Counted from the first letter of the stretch, positions 42,901-52,410 are shown. The stretch: DNA of 64,000 nucleotides from JAABVD01 sp965204545 (GCA_965204545.1 CBDBFA010000001.1:1-64000); one strand, 5' to 3'. Made by a program: numbers and translations. The notes: generated by a model from the sequence alone, not told the origin.

Positions 42901-43878
42901 TCATTCTTCATTTATGACCACATCCGGGGAAGTCGGGCTCAGGAGTTCGGCGGCGAGGCCGAAGCGGAGATTGTGAAAGGTATGAAAAAACTGCCTTACC
43001 CCGGCCCACTGGCCCAAGGTAATCAGAATTAGCAGGGATACGGGAAAAACGTCTGCCCGATTAGGGGGCAGATTGGGGATGCGCAGGCGTTGTTCAAGGT
43101 GATATCGGCGCACTTCCTGAAAGACCGACTGCATCCCCTCCAGAGTGATGTAAGGGCTGGAATCTTCAAGTGTCCGGCCCATACGGCCGCCCAAAATCGC
43201 CCGCGCCGTGGAGAAGGTTCCCCCAGTGCCCACCCCGAGGACCGCTTCCTTATTGCCCGGAGCGAAGGGCAAGGCCGCTACCCGTCGCAATACTTCCTTT
43301 CGCACCAGATCCGCTTCCGCATCGGGTAGGGGAGAATTGGCGTCGGTTAAGAGGGATTCCATAATCCGAACCCCTCCAAGGGGAAGGCTCTCGGCCATGC
43401 GGACCCGCCCTTTAAGGATATGAATGCACTCAACGCTTCCACCACCCATATCGAAAATGACAATTTCCTTTTGCTCCTTGAGATCGGGATCGGTCAAAAT
43501 GCCTTTGGCTATCAGATCCGCTTCCCTATCCCCGGAAATTACTTGCAGCGTTAATCCGGTCATCTCGCGGATGAGCCCGATGAACTCATTCCGGTTGTGG
43601 GCTTCACGCACGGCGCTGGTGGCCACGATGCGGATGTGCCCGGGATTGTAGGCGACCATTTTCTGATAGAGAATTTTTACCGCTTGGGCGGCCCGACGCA
43701 TATTGTGCTCTCGAAGAACTGGTTTTGCTTTGCCAATACCCGTTCCTATCCTGGTCTCAAAGGTTTGTTCGGCCAAGACTTGCAGGGCATGCCCCTCGTT
43801 CCGGAGGACCAACATCTTTATCGTATTGCTGCCGATGTCGATTGCCCCGGCGACACGGGTGGAGGCAGGAAGGCTCAT
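42901..43878 (-). CDS. Ppx/GppA-type exopolyphosphatase or (p)ppGpp phosphatase
   Basis: 325 residues, the length of the short Ppx/GppA proteins. ASKHA-fold signatures are AIDIGSNTIKMLVL (phosphate 1), VATSAVREAHNRNEF, ISGDREADLIAKG and IFDMGGGSVECI (phosphate 2). It cleaves terminal phosphate from polyphosphate or pppGpp; the sequence does not decide between them. It starts 5 bp after rsmI and is the last gene of the ilvD-pgi-rsmI run. The two-domain PPK2 at 36420-37877 gives a polyphosphate context. Confidence 0.87.
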   Translation of the reverse strand: MSLPASTRVAGAIDIGSNTIKMLVLRNEGHALQVLAEQTFETRIGTGIGKAKPVLREHNMRRAAQAVKILYQKMVAYNPGHIRIVATSAVREAHNRNEFIGLIREMTGLTLQVISGDREADLIAKGILTDPDLKEQKEIVIFDMGGGSVECIHILKGRVRMAESLPLGGVRIMESLLTDANSPLPDAEADLVRKEVLRRVAALPFAPGNKEAVLGVGTGGTFSTARAILGGRMGRTLEDSSPYITLEGMQSVFQEVRRYHLEQRLRIPNLPPNRADVFPVSLLILITLGQWAGVRQFFHTFHNLRFGLAAELLSPTSPDVVINEE

Positions 43879-43883
43879 GGGCG

Positions 43884-44600
43884 CTACAAGACGAAGCTGG
43901 CCGGGGCAATGATGACGACAAATTCACCCTTGCGGGAGCCCCGGGCTACCTGTGTCTGCAATTGTGCGGCCGGGCCAGTGAGAATGGTTTCGTGCAACTT
44001 GGTCAATTCCCGCGCCACGCAGAGCACGCGATCGGGTCCCATGATTTCACACACTTCAGAAAGAAGCTTTTTGATGCGGTGGGTAGCTTCGAACAGAATT
44101 TGGGTTTGTTCGGAATCGCGGTTGTTTTCCAAAAACCTCCGTCGGGCGGCCGTTTTGGCGGGTAAAAACCCGACGAAAGTAAAGGCGTTTGTGGGGAGGC
44201 CCGAGGCGCACAGGGCGGACAAGGCGGCCGAAGGGCCGGGAATGGGAGATACGGGAAGACCGCGCCTTCTGCACTCCCGGACGAGGCGAAACCCCGGGTC
44301 GCTCACCGTGGGTGTACCAGCGTCCGATATAAGGGCGATGGCCTGTCCCCTCTCGATTTTTTCAGCCAGAACACCCGCTTGTTTGCGCTCGTTGTGCTCG
44401 TGATATGGGATGAGGTTTTTCTTGATGCCGTAGCGGTTGAGCAGGCGGGAACTGATTCTCTTATCTTCGCAGGCAATAGCGTCGCAGGAATTCAGGACTT
44501 CGAGGGCTCGGAAAGATAGATCGGCCAGGTTTCCTATGGGAGTAGCCACGACGTAAAGACCGCTGGACAACGGTGATCCACTCTCCGTGGGTTCGTCCAT
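43884..44600 (-). CDS. rsmI: 16S rRNA (cytidine-1402-2'-O)-methyltransferase
   Basis: 238 residues of the tetrapyrrole-methylase fold. Family features are GLYVVATPIGNLADLSFRAL, CEDKRISSRLLNRYGI, YHEHNE, LISDAGTPTVSDPGFRLV and PIPGPSAALSALCASGLP. RsmI methylates C1402 in the ribosomal decoding centre together with RsmH. It is somewhat shorter than E. coli RsmI (286), missing the C-terminal extension. It lies between a small lipoprotein gene (27 bp upstream) and ppx/gppA. Confidence 0.94.
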   Translation of the reverse strand: MDEPTESGSPLSSGLYVVATPIGNLADLSFRALEVLNSCDAIACEDKRISSRLLNRYGIKKNLIPYHEHNERKQAGVLAEKIERGQAIALISDAGTPTVSDPGFRLVRECRRRGLPVSPIPGPSAALSALCASGLPTNAFTFVGFLPAKTAARRRFLENNRDSEQTQILFEATHRIKKLLSEVCEIMGPDRVLCVARELTKLHETILTGPAAQLQTQVARGSRKGEFVVIIAPASFVL

Positions 44601-44627
44601 GCCGGGGGAGTATGTCGAATAGCAAAT

Positions 44628-44789
44628 TCAGGTGCCAGGGTTGCCCACACCTGGGAGTTGCTGCTCCCAATTGGCCGGCCTGCTCCACGGAATGGATGTA
44701 TCGTAGGGATTTTGTTCCCCGCAACCGGCGAAGAGCAAAATACCTGAAGCAACCATGGAAAGTGCGAGTAGGATTCGAATAATTTTCAT
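44628..44789 (-). CDS. small lipoprotein, 53 residues
   Basis: Starts at the ATG 44787-44789 (MKIIRILLALSMVASGILLF) and has a lipobox FAGC with Cys23, giving a mature peptide of 31 residues rich in Pro and Trp (YDTSIPWSRPANWEQQ). It resembles the tiny lipoproteins often seen in Verrucomicrobia, where DTSIPWSRPANWE-like tails recur; no function is known. It lies 13 bp downstream of the coiled-coil gene and is probably in the same operon. Confidence 0.75.
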   Translation of the reverse strand: MKIIRILLALSMVASGILLFAGCGEQNPYDTSIPWSRPANWEQQLPGVGNPGT

Positions 44790-44802
44790 CGGTTTTTTTG
44801 GG

Positions 44803-45603
44803 TTAATGCATATGAGCCTTATCGCCTGCATGAATGTCAGGAACATTCAGATTATCTCCAGTATTGGTCGAAGTCAGGATTTGGGCAATACTGAAATCTT
44901 CGGTGATATGGGTGAGATGGACCAGGCCCACCACTTTTTGGTTGCGCGTGAGGACCAGGTTTCGACCTTCCACGGCTCCCTCGGACCGACCGTAGTCCAG
45001 AACTACGAAAGAAACGCCCGGGCCAACCCGGATTACTTCCCCGATGGGTTGGGAAAATCGGGTCTGGAGAATTGTGGCTGGGTCGGAAGGGAGGGCTTGA
45101 GAATGGTTCTGGCCGGAAAAGGACACCTTGGGGATATTTTTTCGCAGGGAAGCATTTTCCGCTTCCAGTTCGAGAACCCGTGATTGGACCCGGGCCAGCC
45201 TTTCCTGCCAGCCGTCAGGGGCCGCACTGGCGCGCATGGTATCGATTTGTTGATTGAGTTCGCGGTTGATCTCTCCCAATTCCCGGATTTCTTCGCTCTG
45301 GGCATTTTGCGCCGAACCAGTTCGCGCAATCTGTTGGGACAACGATTCGATCTCCCGCTTGAAATCCGAGGCCCTGGCTGTTTCATTCTCGGCCAACCGC
45401 TGTTGAAGGGACCTTTCTTCCCGGGCTGTGACGATTTGGGATTCCAATTCCGCTGCCTCCAATATTTTTTCCTGCAAGGCGCTACGGGACAGAATGAGGT
45501 TATTTTCAATATTCCGAATCTGGTTCCTCATAGTGAGGTATACAGCCCCTAACCCGGTCATTGCTGACAGGGCGACAAAAGAAAGGATGATTTTGCGAGG
45601 CAT
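44803..45603 (-). CDS. membrane-anchored coiled-coil protein
   Basis: 266 residues. An N-terminal membrane helix (ILSFVALSAMTGLGAVYLT) leads into a long coiled coil (about 30-155, for example LSRSALQEKILEAAELESQI). A compact C-terminal beta domain follows (IGEVIRVGPGVSFVVLDYGR ... LVLTRNQKVVGLVHLTHI), whose layout recalls the beta domains of MreC-like proteins. A role at the cell envelope is likely but unproven. It is in a run with pgi upstream (5 bp) and a small lipoprotein downstream. Confidence 0.7.
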   Translation of the reverse strand: MPRKIILSFVALSAMTGLGAVYLTMRNQIRNIENNLILSRSALQEKILEAAELESQIVTAREERSLQQRLAENETARASDFKREIESLSQQIARTGSAQNAQSEEIRELGEINRELNQQIDTMRASAAPDGWQERLARVQSRVLELEAENASLRKNIPKVSFSGQNHSQALPSDPATILQTRFSQPIGEVIRVGPGVSFVVLDYGRSEGAVEGRNLVLTRNQKVVGLVHLTHITEDFSIAQILTSTNTGDNLNVPDIHAGDKAHMH

Positions 45604-45608
45604 AAGGA

Positions 45609-47180
45609 TTAACAGACGGTGAATCGCGTCTCCGGACCGGTTCCCAGACTGGAAACGCCCCGGGAAGGATTGCCCGCGAGGTGTTGGAGCAATTTAAAAA
45701 CCGTCTCGGTATCGTCCTGGCGCCCTAATCCTCGGGCCACCTCTTCAGCCGAGTGGGCCGATTTGGCATGGGCAGCCAAAAACCGAACCACTTCCTGTTG
45801 CAGTTCCAGTATTTGGGAGGCTGCCTTCTTGCCTGCTTCGACACCGGGTTGGTGGTAAGCGTTGATATTTACCAGGGAGGCATAAAAACCCACGGCTCGT
45901 TCGAAGAGGGCAATGAGCAGGCCGATCGAAAACGGGCTCACTTCGTCAATGGTAATGGTTATGGATTGCCGCTGTTTGCGGTAAAGGGCTGAGCGGGTGC
46001 CCAGCAGAAAACTGTTGAGGTAATCACCGGTGGTAATACCGGGTTCGACCTTCAAATCCGGGCCTTGGCGATCCTTGAGAACCTGGATGAAGGTGACGAA
46101 AAAGTTGTGAACTCCTTCACGTAATTGCTGCAGGTAGGCATGCTGGTCGGTGGATCCCTTGTTGCCATAGACGGTTATTCCCTGGTTAACCGTGTTGTCG
46201 TCCAAATCGAGTTCCTTGCCCAGGGATTCCATAACGAGTTGTTGCAAATATTTGGCGAACAGTTGCAAGCGGTCTTTGTACGGCAGAATGACCATGTCCT
46301 TTGCCCCTTTCCCTTCGGTGGCGTGATGCCACATGAGAGCGAGAAGAGCAGCCGGGTTTTGCCGGGTGCGGCTGGAACGGGTGGCGGCATCCATACTGGC
46401 GGCTCCGGCCAAAAGGCGCTCGACATCGATTCCCTGAAGCGCGGCGGGAATAAGCCCCACGGCTGAGGTTTGGCTGGTTCGTCCACCTACCCAATCCCAT
46501 AAGGGGAATCGACCCACCCATTCTTCGGTCTCGGCCAGTCGGTCGAGGCCGGATCCGGGTTCGGTTATGGCCAGGGCATGCCGGGAGAAATCAAGGTTGG
46601 CCCCGGCGTAGGCGCGTTTGGCTTCAAGCATGCCATTGCGGGTTTCCGCAGTTCCGCCGGACTTGGAAATAATTGCGCATAATGTCCGGCCAAGTTTCCC
46701 ATCGAGGTTCGACAACGTCCGGTCCATGCCGTCCGGATCCGTGTTGTCAAAAAAGTGTAGGGCGAGAAGATCGCGTTTGGGATGGCCCAATGCGTCGGCC
46801 ACAAATTGAGGGCCCAGGGCTGAGCCGCCTATTCCGACCACCAACAGGTGTTGGAATGGTCCGGATTGGCCCGTGATTTCCCCGGCATGGACCCGTCCGG
46901 CAAAAAGCCCTATTTGCCGAACGGTTCGTCGGATCTCACGGGTGAGATCCCCGGCAGGGGCCAGTTCGGGGGCGCGAAGCCAGTAGTGGCCCACCATGCG
47001 GTTTTCGTCGGGATTGGCCGTGAAGCCCCTTTCCAGATCCGCCATAGCCCGGTAAGCAGCCTGGATTTCGGGTTCCATTGTGATGAAAAAATCATCATCG
47101 AAATCCATGCGGCTGATATCCAGGGAGAACCCCATGGGCGCGTTGTGAAAGTAGTATTGCTTAAAGCGGGACCAACTCAC
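45609..47180 (-). CDS. pgi: glucose-6-phosphate isomerase
   Basis: 523 residues from a GTG at 47178-47180. Pgi signatures are VVGIGGSALGPQFVADAL, ISKSGGTAETRNGM (sugar-phosphate site), DWVGGRTSQTS and NDNTVNQG-type DDNTVNQGITVYGNKGSTDQHAYLQQL near the active site. It interconverts glucose 6-phosphate and fructose 6-phosphate. The length is similar to the bacterial norm (about 450-550). It is followed after 5 bp by the coiled-coil gene and preceded after 40 bp by ilvD. Confidence 0.95.
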   Translation of the reverse strand: MSWSRFKQYYFHNAPMGFSLDISRMDFDDDFFITMEPEIQAAYRAMADLERGFTANPDENRMVGHYWLRAPELAPAGDLTREIRRTVRQIGLFAGRVHAGEITGQSGPFQHLLVVGIGGSALGPQFVADALGHPKRDLLALHFFDNTDPDGMDRTLSNLDGKLGRTLCAIISKSGGTAETRNGMLEAKRAYAGANLDFSRHALAITEPGSGLDRLAETEEWVGRFPLWDWVGGRTSQTSAVGLIPAALQGIDVERLLAGAASMDAATRSSRTRQNPAALLALMWHHATEGKGAKDMVILPYKDRLQLFAKYLQQLVMESLGKELDLDDNTVNQGITVYGNKGSTDQHAYLQQLREGVHNFFVTFIQVLKDRQGPDLKVEPGITTGDYLNSFLLGTRSALYRKQRQSITITIDEVSPFSIGLLIALFERAVGFYASLVNINAYHQPGVEAGKKAASQILELQQEVVRFLAAHAKSAHSAEEVARGLGRQDDTETVFKLLQHLAGNPSRGVSSLGTGPETRFTVC

Positions 47181-47220
47181 GACATTCCGGGGTTATGATT
47201 TCGGGGCGGGGCCTCCGGAT

Positions 47221-48921
47221 TTAAAGATCCTTGTCGGTAACCGCTCCCAAAGACGCCGAAGTAACTGTTTTTGCATACTTGGCCAAGACACCCCTTTTTT
47301 CCGGGCACCTGGATGGCTTGTATTTCCTCAATCGGGTATTCAGTTCCTCATCCGATATGTGGAGTTGGATGGTATTTTCGACCGCGTCAATCTCGATTTC
47401 ATCGCCGTCTTCGACCACCCCGATGGGCCCACCTACGGCGGCTTCCGGGGTGATATGGCCGACATCAAAACCGTGGCTTCCACCGGAGAAGCGACCGTCG
47501 GTGATGAGAGCCACGTCCATAATGAGGCCACGTCCGGCCACTGCGGAGGTGGGCGAGAGCATTTCCCGCATGCCCGGGCCGCCTACCGGACCTTCGTTGC
47601 GTATCACCACGATGTCTCCCTTTTCAATATCCCCTCTCAATATGCCTTGCAGGGCCTCTTCCTCACCTTCGTAAACCTTGGCCGGGCCTTTGAAATAGAG
47701 ACCTTCCTTGCCTGTAATCTTACCTACCGCTCCGGTGGGGGCGAGATTGCCCTTGAGAATGCGTAGATGGCTTTCCCTTTTTATCGGGTTGTCCCAATCG
47801 CGGACGATGTCCTGTCCTTCCGGGTAGGGGGCGACGTCCCGCAGGGTTTCCGCCAAGGTGAGGCCCGATACGGTCAAACAATCGCCGTGTAACCGACCTC
47901 GATCGAGTAGGGTTTTCATCAAGGGACGGATTCCGCCAATATCCACCAATTCCGACATGGTATGGCGCCCAAACGGTTTCACGTCGCAAAGCAGGGGCAC
48001 GCGTGCTCCGATTTCCTTGAAATCATCGATGCTCAAATCGACTTCGGCGGCGTGGGCGATGGCCAGGAGGTGTAGCACCAGATTGGTGGAACCGCCCAAG
48101 GCTATACAGGTTGTAATGGCGTTTTCAAAGGCCTTGCGCGTCATGATATGGCGTGGTCTGATCCCCTTGCGAACCAGATTTACAACCGCTACCCCGGCGT
48201 CGTAACAATCCAGTTTTTTTGCATCGGATACGGCTGTTTGAGCGGAACTGTTGGGCAAGCTCATGCCCAGGGCTTCGATGGCGGAAGCCATGGTATTTGC
48301 CGTGTACATGCCGCCGCACGAACCGGGGCCCGGTATGGCCCCAGTCTCGATCTGTTTGAGTTCGGCATCGTCAATTTCACCACGGGCGTGTCTTCCCACC
48401 GCTTCAAAAATGCTGACGATATCGATGGGTTTCCCTTTGTGAATCCCAGGCAGAATGGTGCCACCATAGACGAATACGGCGGGCCGGTTGAGGCGCGCAA
48501 TAGCCATCATGCAGGCTGGCATATTCTTATCGCAGCCGCCAATGGCCACCAACCCGTCCATTCCCTCAGCTGCTACGACGGTTTCAATTGAATCGGCGAT
48601 GACCTCCCTCGATACCAATGAATAGCGCATGCCCTTGGTGCCCATGGAAATGCCGTCGGACACGGTGATGGTATTGAACTCCACCCCTTTTCCGCCGGCG
48701 TCATCGGCGCCGCGACAGGTCCTCTTGGCCAAACCATCGATGTGCATGTTACAGGGCGTGACCATGCTCCAGGTAGAGGCAATTCCAATCTGGGGCTTTT
48801 TGAAATCTTCATCCTCGAATCCTACGGCTCGCAACATGGAGCGGTTGGGAGCTCGGTGATCCCCATCGACGACAACCGCGGAAAATTGGCGTGGATTATG
48901 ACTGGATTCTGAAGGATTCAA
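47221..48921 (-). CDS. ilvD: dihydroxy-acid dehydratase
   Basis: 566 residues, from a TTG at 48919-48921 (MNPSESSHNPRQFS). Characteristic Fe-S cluster motifs are AIGGCDKNMPACMMAIAR and PGSCGGMYTANTM, with further IlvD/Edd blocks such as SDGISMGTKGMRYSL and TDGRFSGGSHGFDVGHI. The enzyme makes the keto-acid precursors of valine and isoleucine. The motif pattern and length favour IlvD over Edd. It is divergent from scpB and heads the minus-strand run that includes pgi and rsmI. Confidence 0.96.
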   Translation of the reverse strand: MNPSESSHNPRQFSAVVVDGDHRAPNRSMLRAVGFEDEDFKKPQIGIASTWSMVTPCNMHIDGLAKRTCRGADDAGGKGVEFNTITVSDGISMGTKGMRYSLVSREVIADSIETVVAAEGMDGLVAIGGCDKNMPACMMAIARLNRPAVFVYGGTILPGIHKGKPIDIVSIFEAVGRHARGEIDDAELKQIETGAIPGPGSCGGMYTANTMASAIEALGMSLPNSSAQTAVSDAKKLDCYDAGVAVVNLVRKGIRPRHIMTRKAFENAITTCIALGGSTNLVLHLLAIAHAAEVDLSIDDFKEIGARVPLLCDVKPFGRHTMSELVDIGGIRPLMKTLLDRGRLHGDCLTVSGLTLAETLRDVAPYPEGQDIVRDWDNPIKRESHLRILKGNLAPTGAVGKITGKEGLYFKGPAKVYEGEEEALQGILRGDIEKGDIVVIRNEGPVGGPGMREMLSPTSAVAGRGLIMDVALITDGRFSGGSHGFDVGHITPEAAVGGPIGVVEDGDEIEIDAVENTIQLHISDEELNTRLRKYKPSRCPEKRGVLAKYAKTVTSASLGAVTDKDL

Positions 48922-49050
48922 AGTGAGTTGATAATTTGGTAGGAAATGCCTTTGACCTGCGATACACCTCTCGCTAGGAATCGGGCACTTTCGATAATTT
49001 TATTTAATACTACAACCCTAAAGGGGATACTTGGGACGGTTCGAGGTGTT

Positions 49051-49938
49051 ATGTCAGAAGTATCTATCCAATTCGACCTGACAAAAGTTTTGGAAGCACT
49101 GCTGTTTTCCACTTCGGAGCCGCTCAGCATAAAGGAAATCCAAGCGGTTTTTGCTCGCTTTCATGATCGGGCGGAAAAAGTGCGCGATCCTTTGAGCTCC
49201 GGTTTCGAGGCCGGCAGATTGGCTGCTGCGGAGGCCTCGTTCCCGCTGGAATTGGTCGACGCGGTGCCGGCCCTTGTGACGGGCGCCCGGATCCGGGAGG
49301 CAATGGAAAAAATCAAGAGTCGCTTGGCGGAAGCGTCATCGCCTTATCAGATCCAGGAGACCAGCCGGGGCTTCAGGGTGGTGATTGCTCCCGCTTACGG
49401 TTTTTGGGTGCGATTGTTGAGGAAAGATGCCAAGCCGGTTCGGCTCAGTCAGGCAGCTTTGGAAACCTTGGCCATTATAGCTTATCGGCAGCCGGTTACC
49501 CGAAGTGAGATGGAGTCCATCCGGGGGGTGAAGGTGGATAGCGTATTGCAACGTCTCATCGAATTCGAATTGGTATATGCGATGGGGCGTGCGGAATTGC
49601 CGGGCCGCCCGGTTCAGTTCGGGACGACGGACAAGTTTCTCGAGTTCACCGGGGTGAGGGGTCTGGACGATCTCCCCAGCACCGATGTACTCTCTCCCGA
49701 ACAGTTGGACGAATGGATCAACAAGGCCAATGAGCCCGTACAGTTGGGGGACGCGGATGTGGGGCTTCCATCGAACGACGCATTCAACCTGGAAAATCAA
49801 CAGGCTCAAATCTTGACGGAGGACGACCAGGAAGAACTGGAATTGGAGGCGGAGGAAAGCCCGATATACAAAATGGAGGAGTTGTTGCGCCGGGAAAAGG
49901 GACAAACAGAGGACCGGAGGGAAGGTCCGACCGACTGA
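49051..49938 (+). CDS. scpB: segregation and condensation protein B
   Basis: 295 residues. The ATG at 49051 is preceded by GAGGTG and begins MSEVSIQFDLTKVLEALLFS; the frame stays open upstream to 48946. Tandem winged-helix features are LEALLFSTSEPLSIKEIQ, YQIQETSRGFRVV and ALETLAIIAYRQPVTRSEME followed by RGVKVDSVLQRLIE. An acidic tail of about 60 residues (EDDQEELELEAEESPIYKME) makes it longer than typical ScpB (about 200). ScpB works with ScpA and SMC in chromosome condensation. pheA follows 16 bp later. Confidence 0.94.
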   Translation: MSEVSIQFDLTKVLEALLFSTSEPLSIKEIQAVFARFHDRAEKVRDPLSSGFEAGRLAAAEASFPLELVDAVPALVTGARIREAMEKIKSRLAEASSPYQIQETSRGFRVVIAPAYGFWVRLLRKDAKPVRLSQAALETLAIIAYRQPVTRSEMESIRGVKVDSVLQRLIEFELVYAMGRAELPGRPVQFGTTDKFLEFTGVRGLDDLPSTDVLSPEQLDEWINKANEPVQLGDADVGLPSNDAFNLENQQAQILTEDDQEELELEAEESPIYKMEELLRREKGQTEDRREGPTD

Positions 49939-49954
49939 TATCGGCCAGTAGCCC

Positions 49955-51037
49955 GTGGACTTGGAAAAATATAGAAAGCGTATCGACGAACTGGATGCGG
50001 AAATCATCCGGCTCATCAATGAACGCACTTCAATAGCGGTGGAAATCGGCAAGGAAAAAGCGGCCATTGGAAAGGTGGTATTTGATCCCAAGCGTGAAGC
50101 TCAGGTTTTCCGCAAGGTCCTGAGTCTGAACGAGGGACCTCTAAAAGATGAAGCCCTCAAAGGCATCTACAGGGAAATCATTTCGGGGAATTACGCCCTG
50201 CAACAGACGGTGAGAATCGCTTACCTGGGTCCGACCGCCACTTTTTCCCATGAAGCGGCCTTGAAACAGTTTGGGGACAGCATGTTATACGTGCCGATGC
50301 CTACCATTAACGATGTTTTTGCGGAAGTAGACAAAGGTGAGGTCGATTACGGGGTCATCCCCATTGAAAATTCGGCTGAAGGTGTTGTTTTCCAGTCTTT
50401 GCACTCCTTCGATATTCTGGTCGGTTCGAATCTGAAAATCGTATCCCAAATTTACCTGCCGATTACCCACAACCTGATATCCAATTCGCCCTTGGAAGAT
50501 ATCGAACGGGTTTATTCCAAGGATCAGGCCATTGCCCAGTGCAGGGGATGGTTGAGGCGTCATGTATCCCAGGCGGAAACGGTGGAGGTGTCTTCGACTT
50601 CGGAAGCTGTGCGAATTTCCGCGAAACAGAAAGGTTCTGCCGCCATAGCCAGCGCTCAGGCTGCCAAGGAATTTGATTTGCCCATTGTAGGTGAAAGTAT
50701 TCAGGACATGAATAACAATGTGACGCGATTTCTGGTGATTGGCCACAAGGACCATAGCCCTGGGCCCGTTGGGGAAGGAAACGACAAGACCAGTTTCGTC
50801 CTTTCTATTCCGGACAAGCCGGGAGCACTGCAGAAATGCCTGCAACCCTTCAGCGACCGCAATATCAACCTGGTGAAAATTGAATCGCGGCCATCAAAGA
50901 TGAAAGCCTGGGAGTACTGGTTTTTCGTCGATGTAATTGGTCATATTGAAGATAAGCAGATCCAGGAGGTTTACCGGGAGCTTCAAGAAATTTGCCCCAT
51001 GGTAAAGTGGCTCGGCAGTTATCCCAATTTGTCCTGA
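49955..51037 (+). CDS. pheA: bifunctional chorismate mutase / prephenate dehydratase
   Basis: 360 residues from a GTG at 49955. Chorismate mutase type II (about 1-85: LEKYRKRIDELDAEIIRLIN ... FDPKREAQVF) is followed by prephenate dehydratase (about 88-265: VRIAYLGPTATFSHEAAL, GVIPIENSAEG, NNVTRFLVIG) and an ACT domain (about 275-360: FVLSIPDKPGALQKCLQPFS, NLVKIESRPS). This is the standard P-protein making phenylpyruvate, with the ACT domain binding phenylalanine for feedback control. It is probably co-transcribed with scpB. A small CCCTTCA/TGAAGGG hairpin follows at 51068-51084. Confidence 0.96.
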   Translation: MDLEKYRKRIDELDAEIIRLINERTSIAVEIGKEKAAIGKVVFDPKREAQVFRKVLSLNEGPLKDEALKGIYREIISGNYALQQTVRIAYLGPTATFSHEAALKQFGDSMLYVPMPTINDVFAEVDKGEVDYGVIPIENSAEGVVFQSLHSFDILVGSNLKIVSQIYLPITHNLISNSPLEDIERVYSKDQAIAQCRGWLRRHVSQAETVEVSSTSEAVRISAKQKGSAAIASAQAAKEFDLPIVGESIQDMNNNVTRFLVIGHKDHSPGPVGEGNDKTSFVLSIPDKPGALQKCLQPFSDRNINLVKIESRPSKMKAWEYWFFVDVIGHIEDKQIQEVYRELQEICPMVKWLGSYPNLS

Positions 51038-51119
51038 GGATGATGCTGAACCACCGACTACCTTTTTCCCTTCAAGCTGAAGGGGTCAACCCTCTAACAA
51101 ATAAGACATACTCTACATC

Positions 51120-52166
51120 ATGACTAATTCGGACATTCTTCGCATCGGTGTGATTGGCGCCGGCGCCAACACCAAACTGAGGCATTTGCCCGGTTTTTTG
51201 GAAATCGAGGGGGTGGAGGTCAAAACCGTCTGTAACCGGTCGGAAGCCTCCTCGCGCAAAGTGGCGCGGGAATTTGGCATACCCAACACCGCATCCAACT
51301 GGCGAGAGGTTATCGCGGACCCGGAAATTGATGCCATCATGATCGGAACCTGGCCCGATTTGCATGCCTCGGCCACCATCGCCGGCCTTAAAGCGGGCAA
51401 ACACGTGCTCACGGAGGCTCGAATGGCGCTCAACCTGGAAGAAGCCAAGGCAATGTTGGCCGCTTCCCTGGATTCTCCCCATTTAGTGGCCCAAATCGTG
51501 CCTTCCCCGTTTTCCCTGGGGTTTGACAAGACTATCAGGCGGATGATCGAAGCGGGAGAATTGGGAGATCTCCATGAAATATTCGTCGAATTCAGCAACG
51601 GGGTCTTTGCCGATCCCCAAGGACCCTATACCTGGCGGCAGGATTTCGAAAAAAGTGGGGTAAACACCTTATTTTCAGGTATCATGCATGAAGCCGTACT
51701 GCGATGGGTCCAGTCGGACCCGGAGTGGGTGATTGCCGATGGATTCATTGGGACTAGGGCCCGAAAGGATCCGGAAACCGGGGAAAACGCCACCGTATTG
51801 ATCCCCGAGGCGCTCAGTATTCTGGCCCGGTATCCCCAAGGTTTTAAAGCAACTTATCAGTTTTCGGGTTTGGCCTCGTCGGTAACGAGAAGCGAGGCGC
51901 GCCTGTCGGGAACCAAAGGGGCTCTCTACCTCGATTTGGGAAAGCAGGAATTGTATGTCAGCGTGGGGGACTCCGAAGCTTATGACCGGGTTGAAATTCC
52001 CGCGGAAGACAGGGGAAGTTGGCGGGTCGAAGCCGATTTCATCGACTCCATTCGCGAGGGCAAACCGGTAACCTTGACCGATTTCGAGAGCGGGGTGCGT
52101 TACATGCGCTTCAGCCAGGCGGTCTGGAATTCATGGACCGATGGAAGCAAGAAAGTGTGGCTTTAA
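51120..52166 (+). CDS. Gfo/Idh/MocA family oxidoreductase
   Basis: 348 residues. The N-terminal Rossmann fold (LRIGVIGAGANTKLRHLPGF) binds NAD(P); the C-terminal half has the family's open beta-sheet. In most members the strand after HVL reads EKP, whose lysine is catalytic; here it is TEARMALN, so that lysine is absent. The protein may use a different mechanism or not act as a classic dehydrogenase. Typical substrates are sugars and inositols. Its stop codon overlaps that of convergent rpmA by two bases (52164-52165). Confidence 0.87.
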   Translation: MTNSDILRIGVIGAGANTKLRHLPGFLEIEGVEVKTVCNRSEASSRKVAREFGIPNTASNWREVIADPEIDAIMIGTWPDLHASATIAGLKAGKHVLTEARMALNLEEAKAMLAASLDSPHLVAQIVPSPFSLGFDKTIRRMIEAGELGDLHEIFVEFSNGVFADPQGPYTWRQDFEKSGVNTLFSGIMHEAVLRWVQSDPEWVIADGFIGTRARKDPETGENATVLIPEALSILARYPQGFKATYQFSGLASSVTRSEARLSGTKGALYLDLGKQELYVSVGDSEAYDRVEIPAEDRGSWRVEADFIDSIREGKPVTLTDFESGVRYMRFSQAVWNSWTDGSKKVWL

Positions 52167-52408
52167 TCCCGGATGATACTGACTTTGCGGTGAGCTTTGT
52201 CGAATTTCACACGGCCCTTGGTCAGGGCAAACAAGGTAAAATCCCGTCCCATACCCATATTTTTGCCCGGCCGGTACTTGGTGCCTCGCTGGCGCATGAC
52301 AATGTTTCCCGGAATGACGTATTCTCCGCTGTATTTTTTGACCCCCAGCATTTTAGGGTTACTGTCGCGACCGTTCTTGGAGGTGCCTTGTCCTTTTTTA
52401 TGAGCCAT
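52163..52408 (-). CDS. rpmA: 50S ribosomal protein L27
   Basis: 81 residues, standard for L27: MAHKKGQGTSKNGRDSNPKM, GVKKYSGEYVIPGNIVMRQR and GRDFTLFALTKGRVKF. The N-terminus begins directly with the tail that reaches the peptidyl-transferase centre and has no cleavable extension of the Firmicutes type. It follows rplU by 2 bp in the usual rplU-rpmA pair and converges on the Gfo/Idh gene. Confidence 0.97.
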   Translation of the reverse strand: MAHKKGQGTSKNGRDSNPKMLGVKKYSGEYVIPGNIVMRQRGTKYRPGKNMGMGRDFTLFALTKGRVKFDKAHRKVSIIRD

Positions 52409-52410
52409 GG

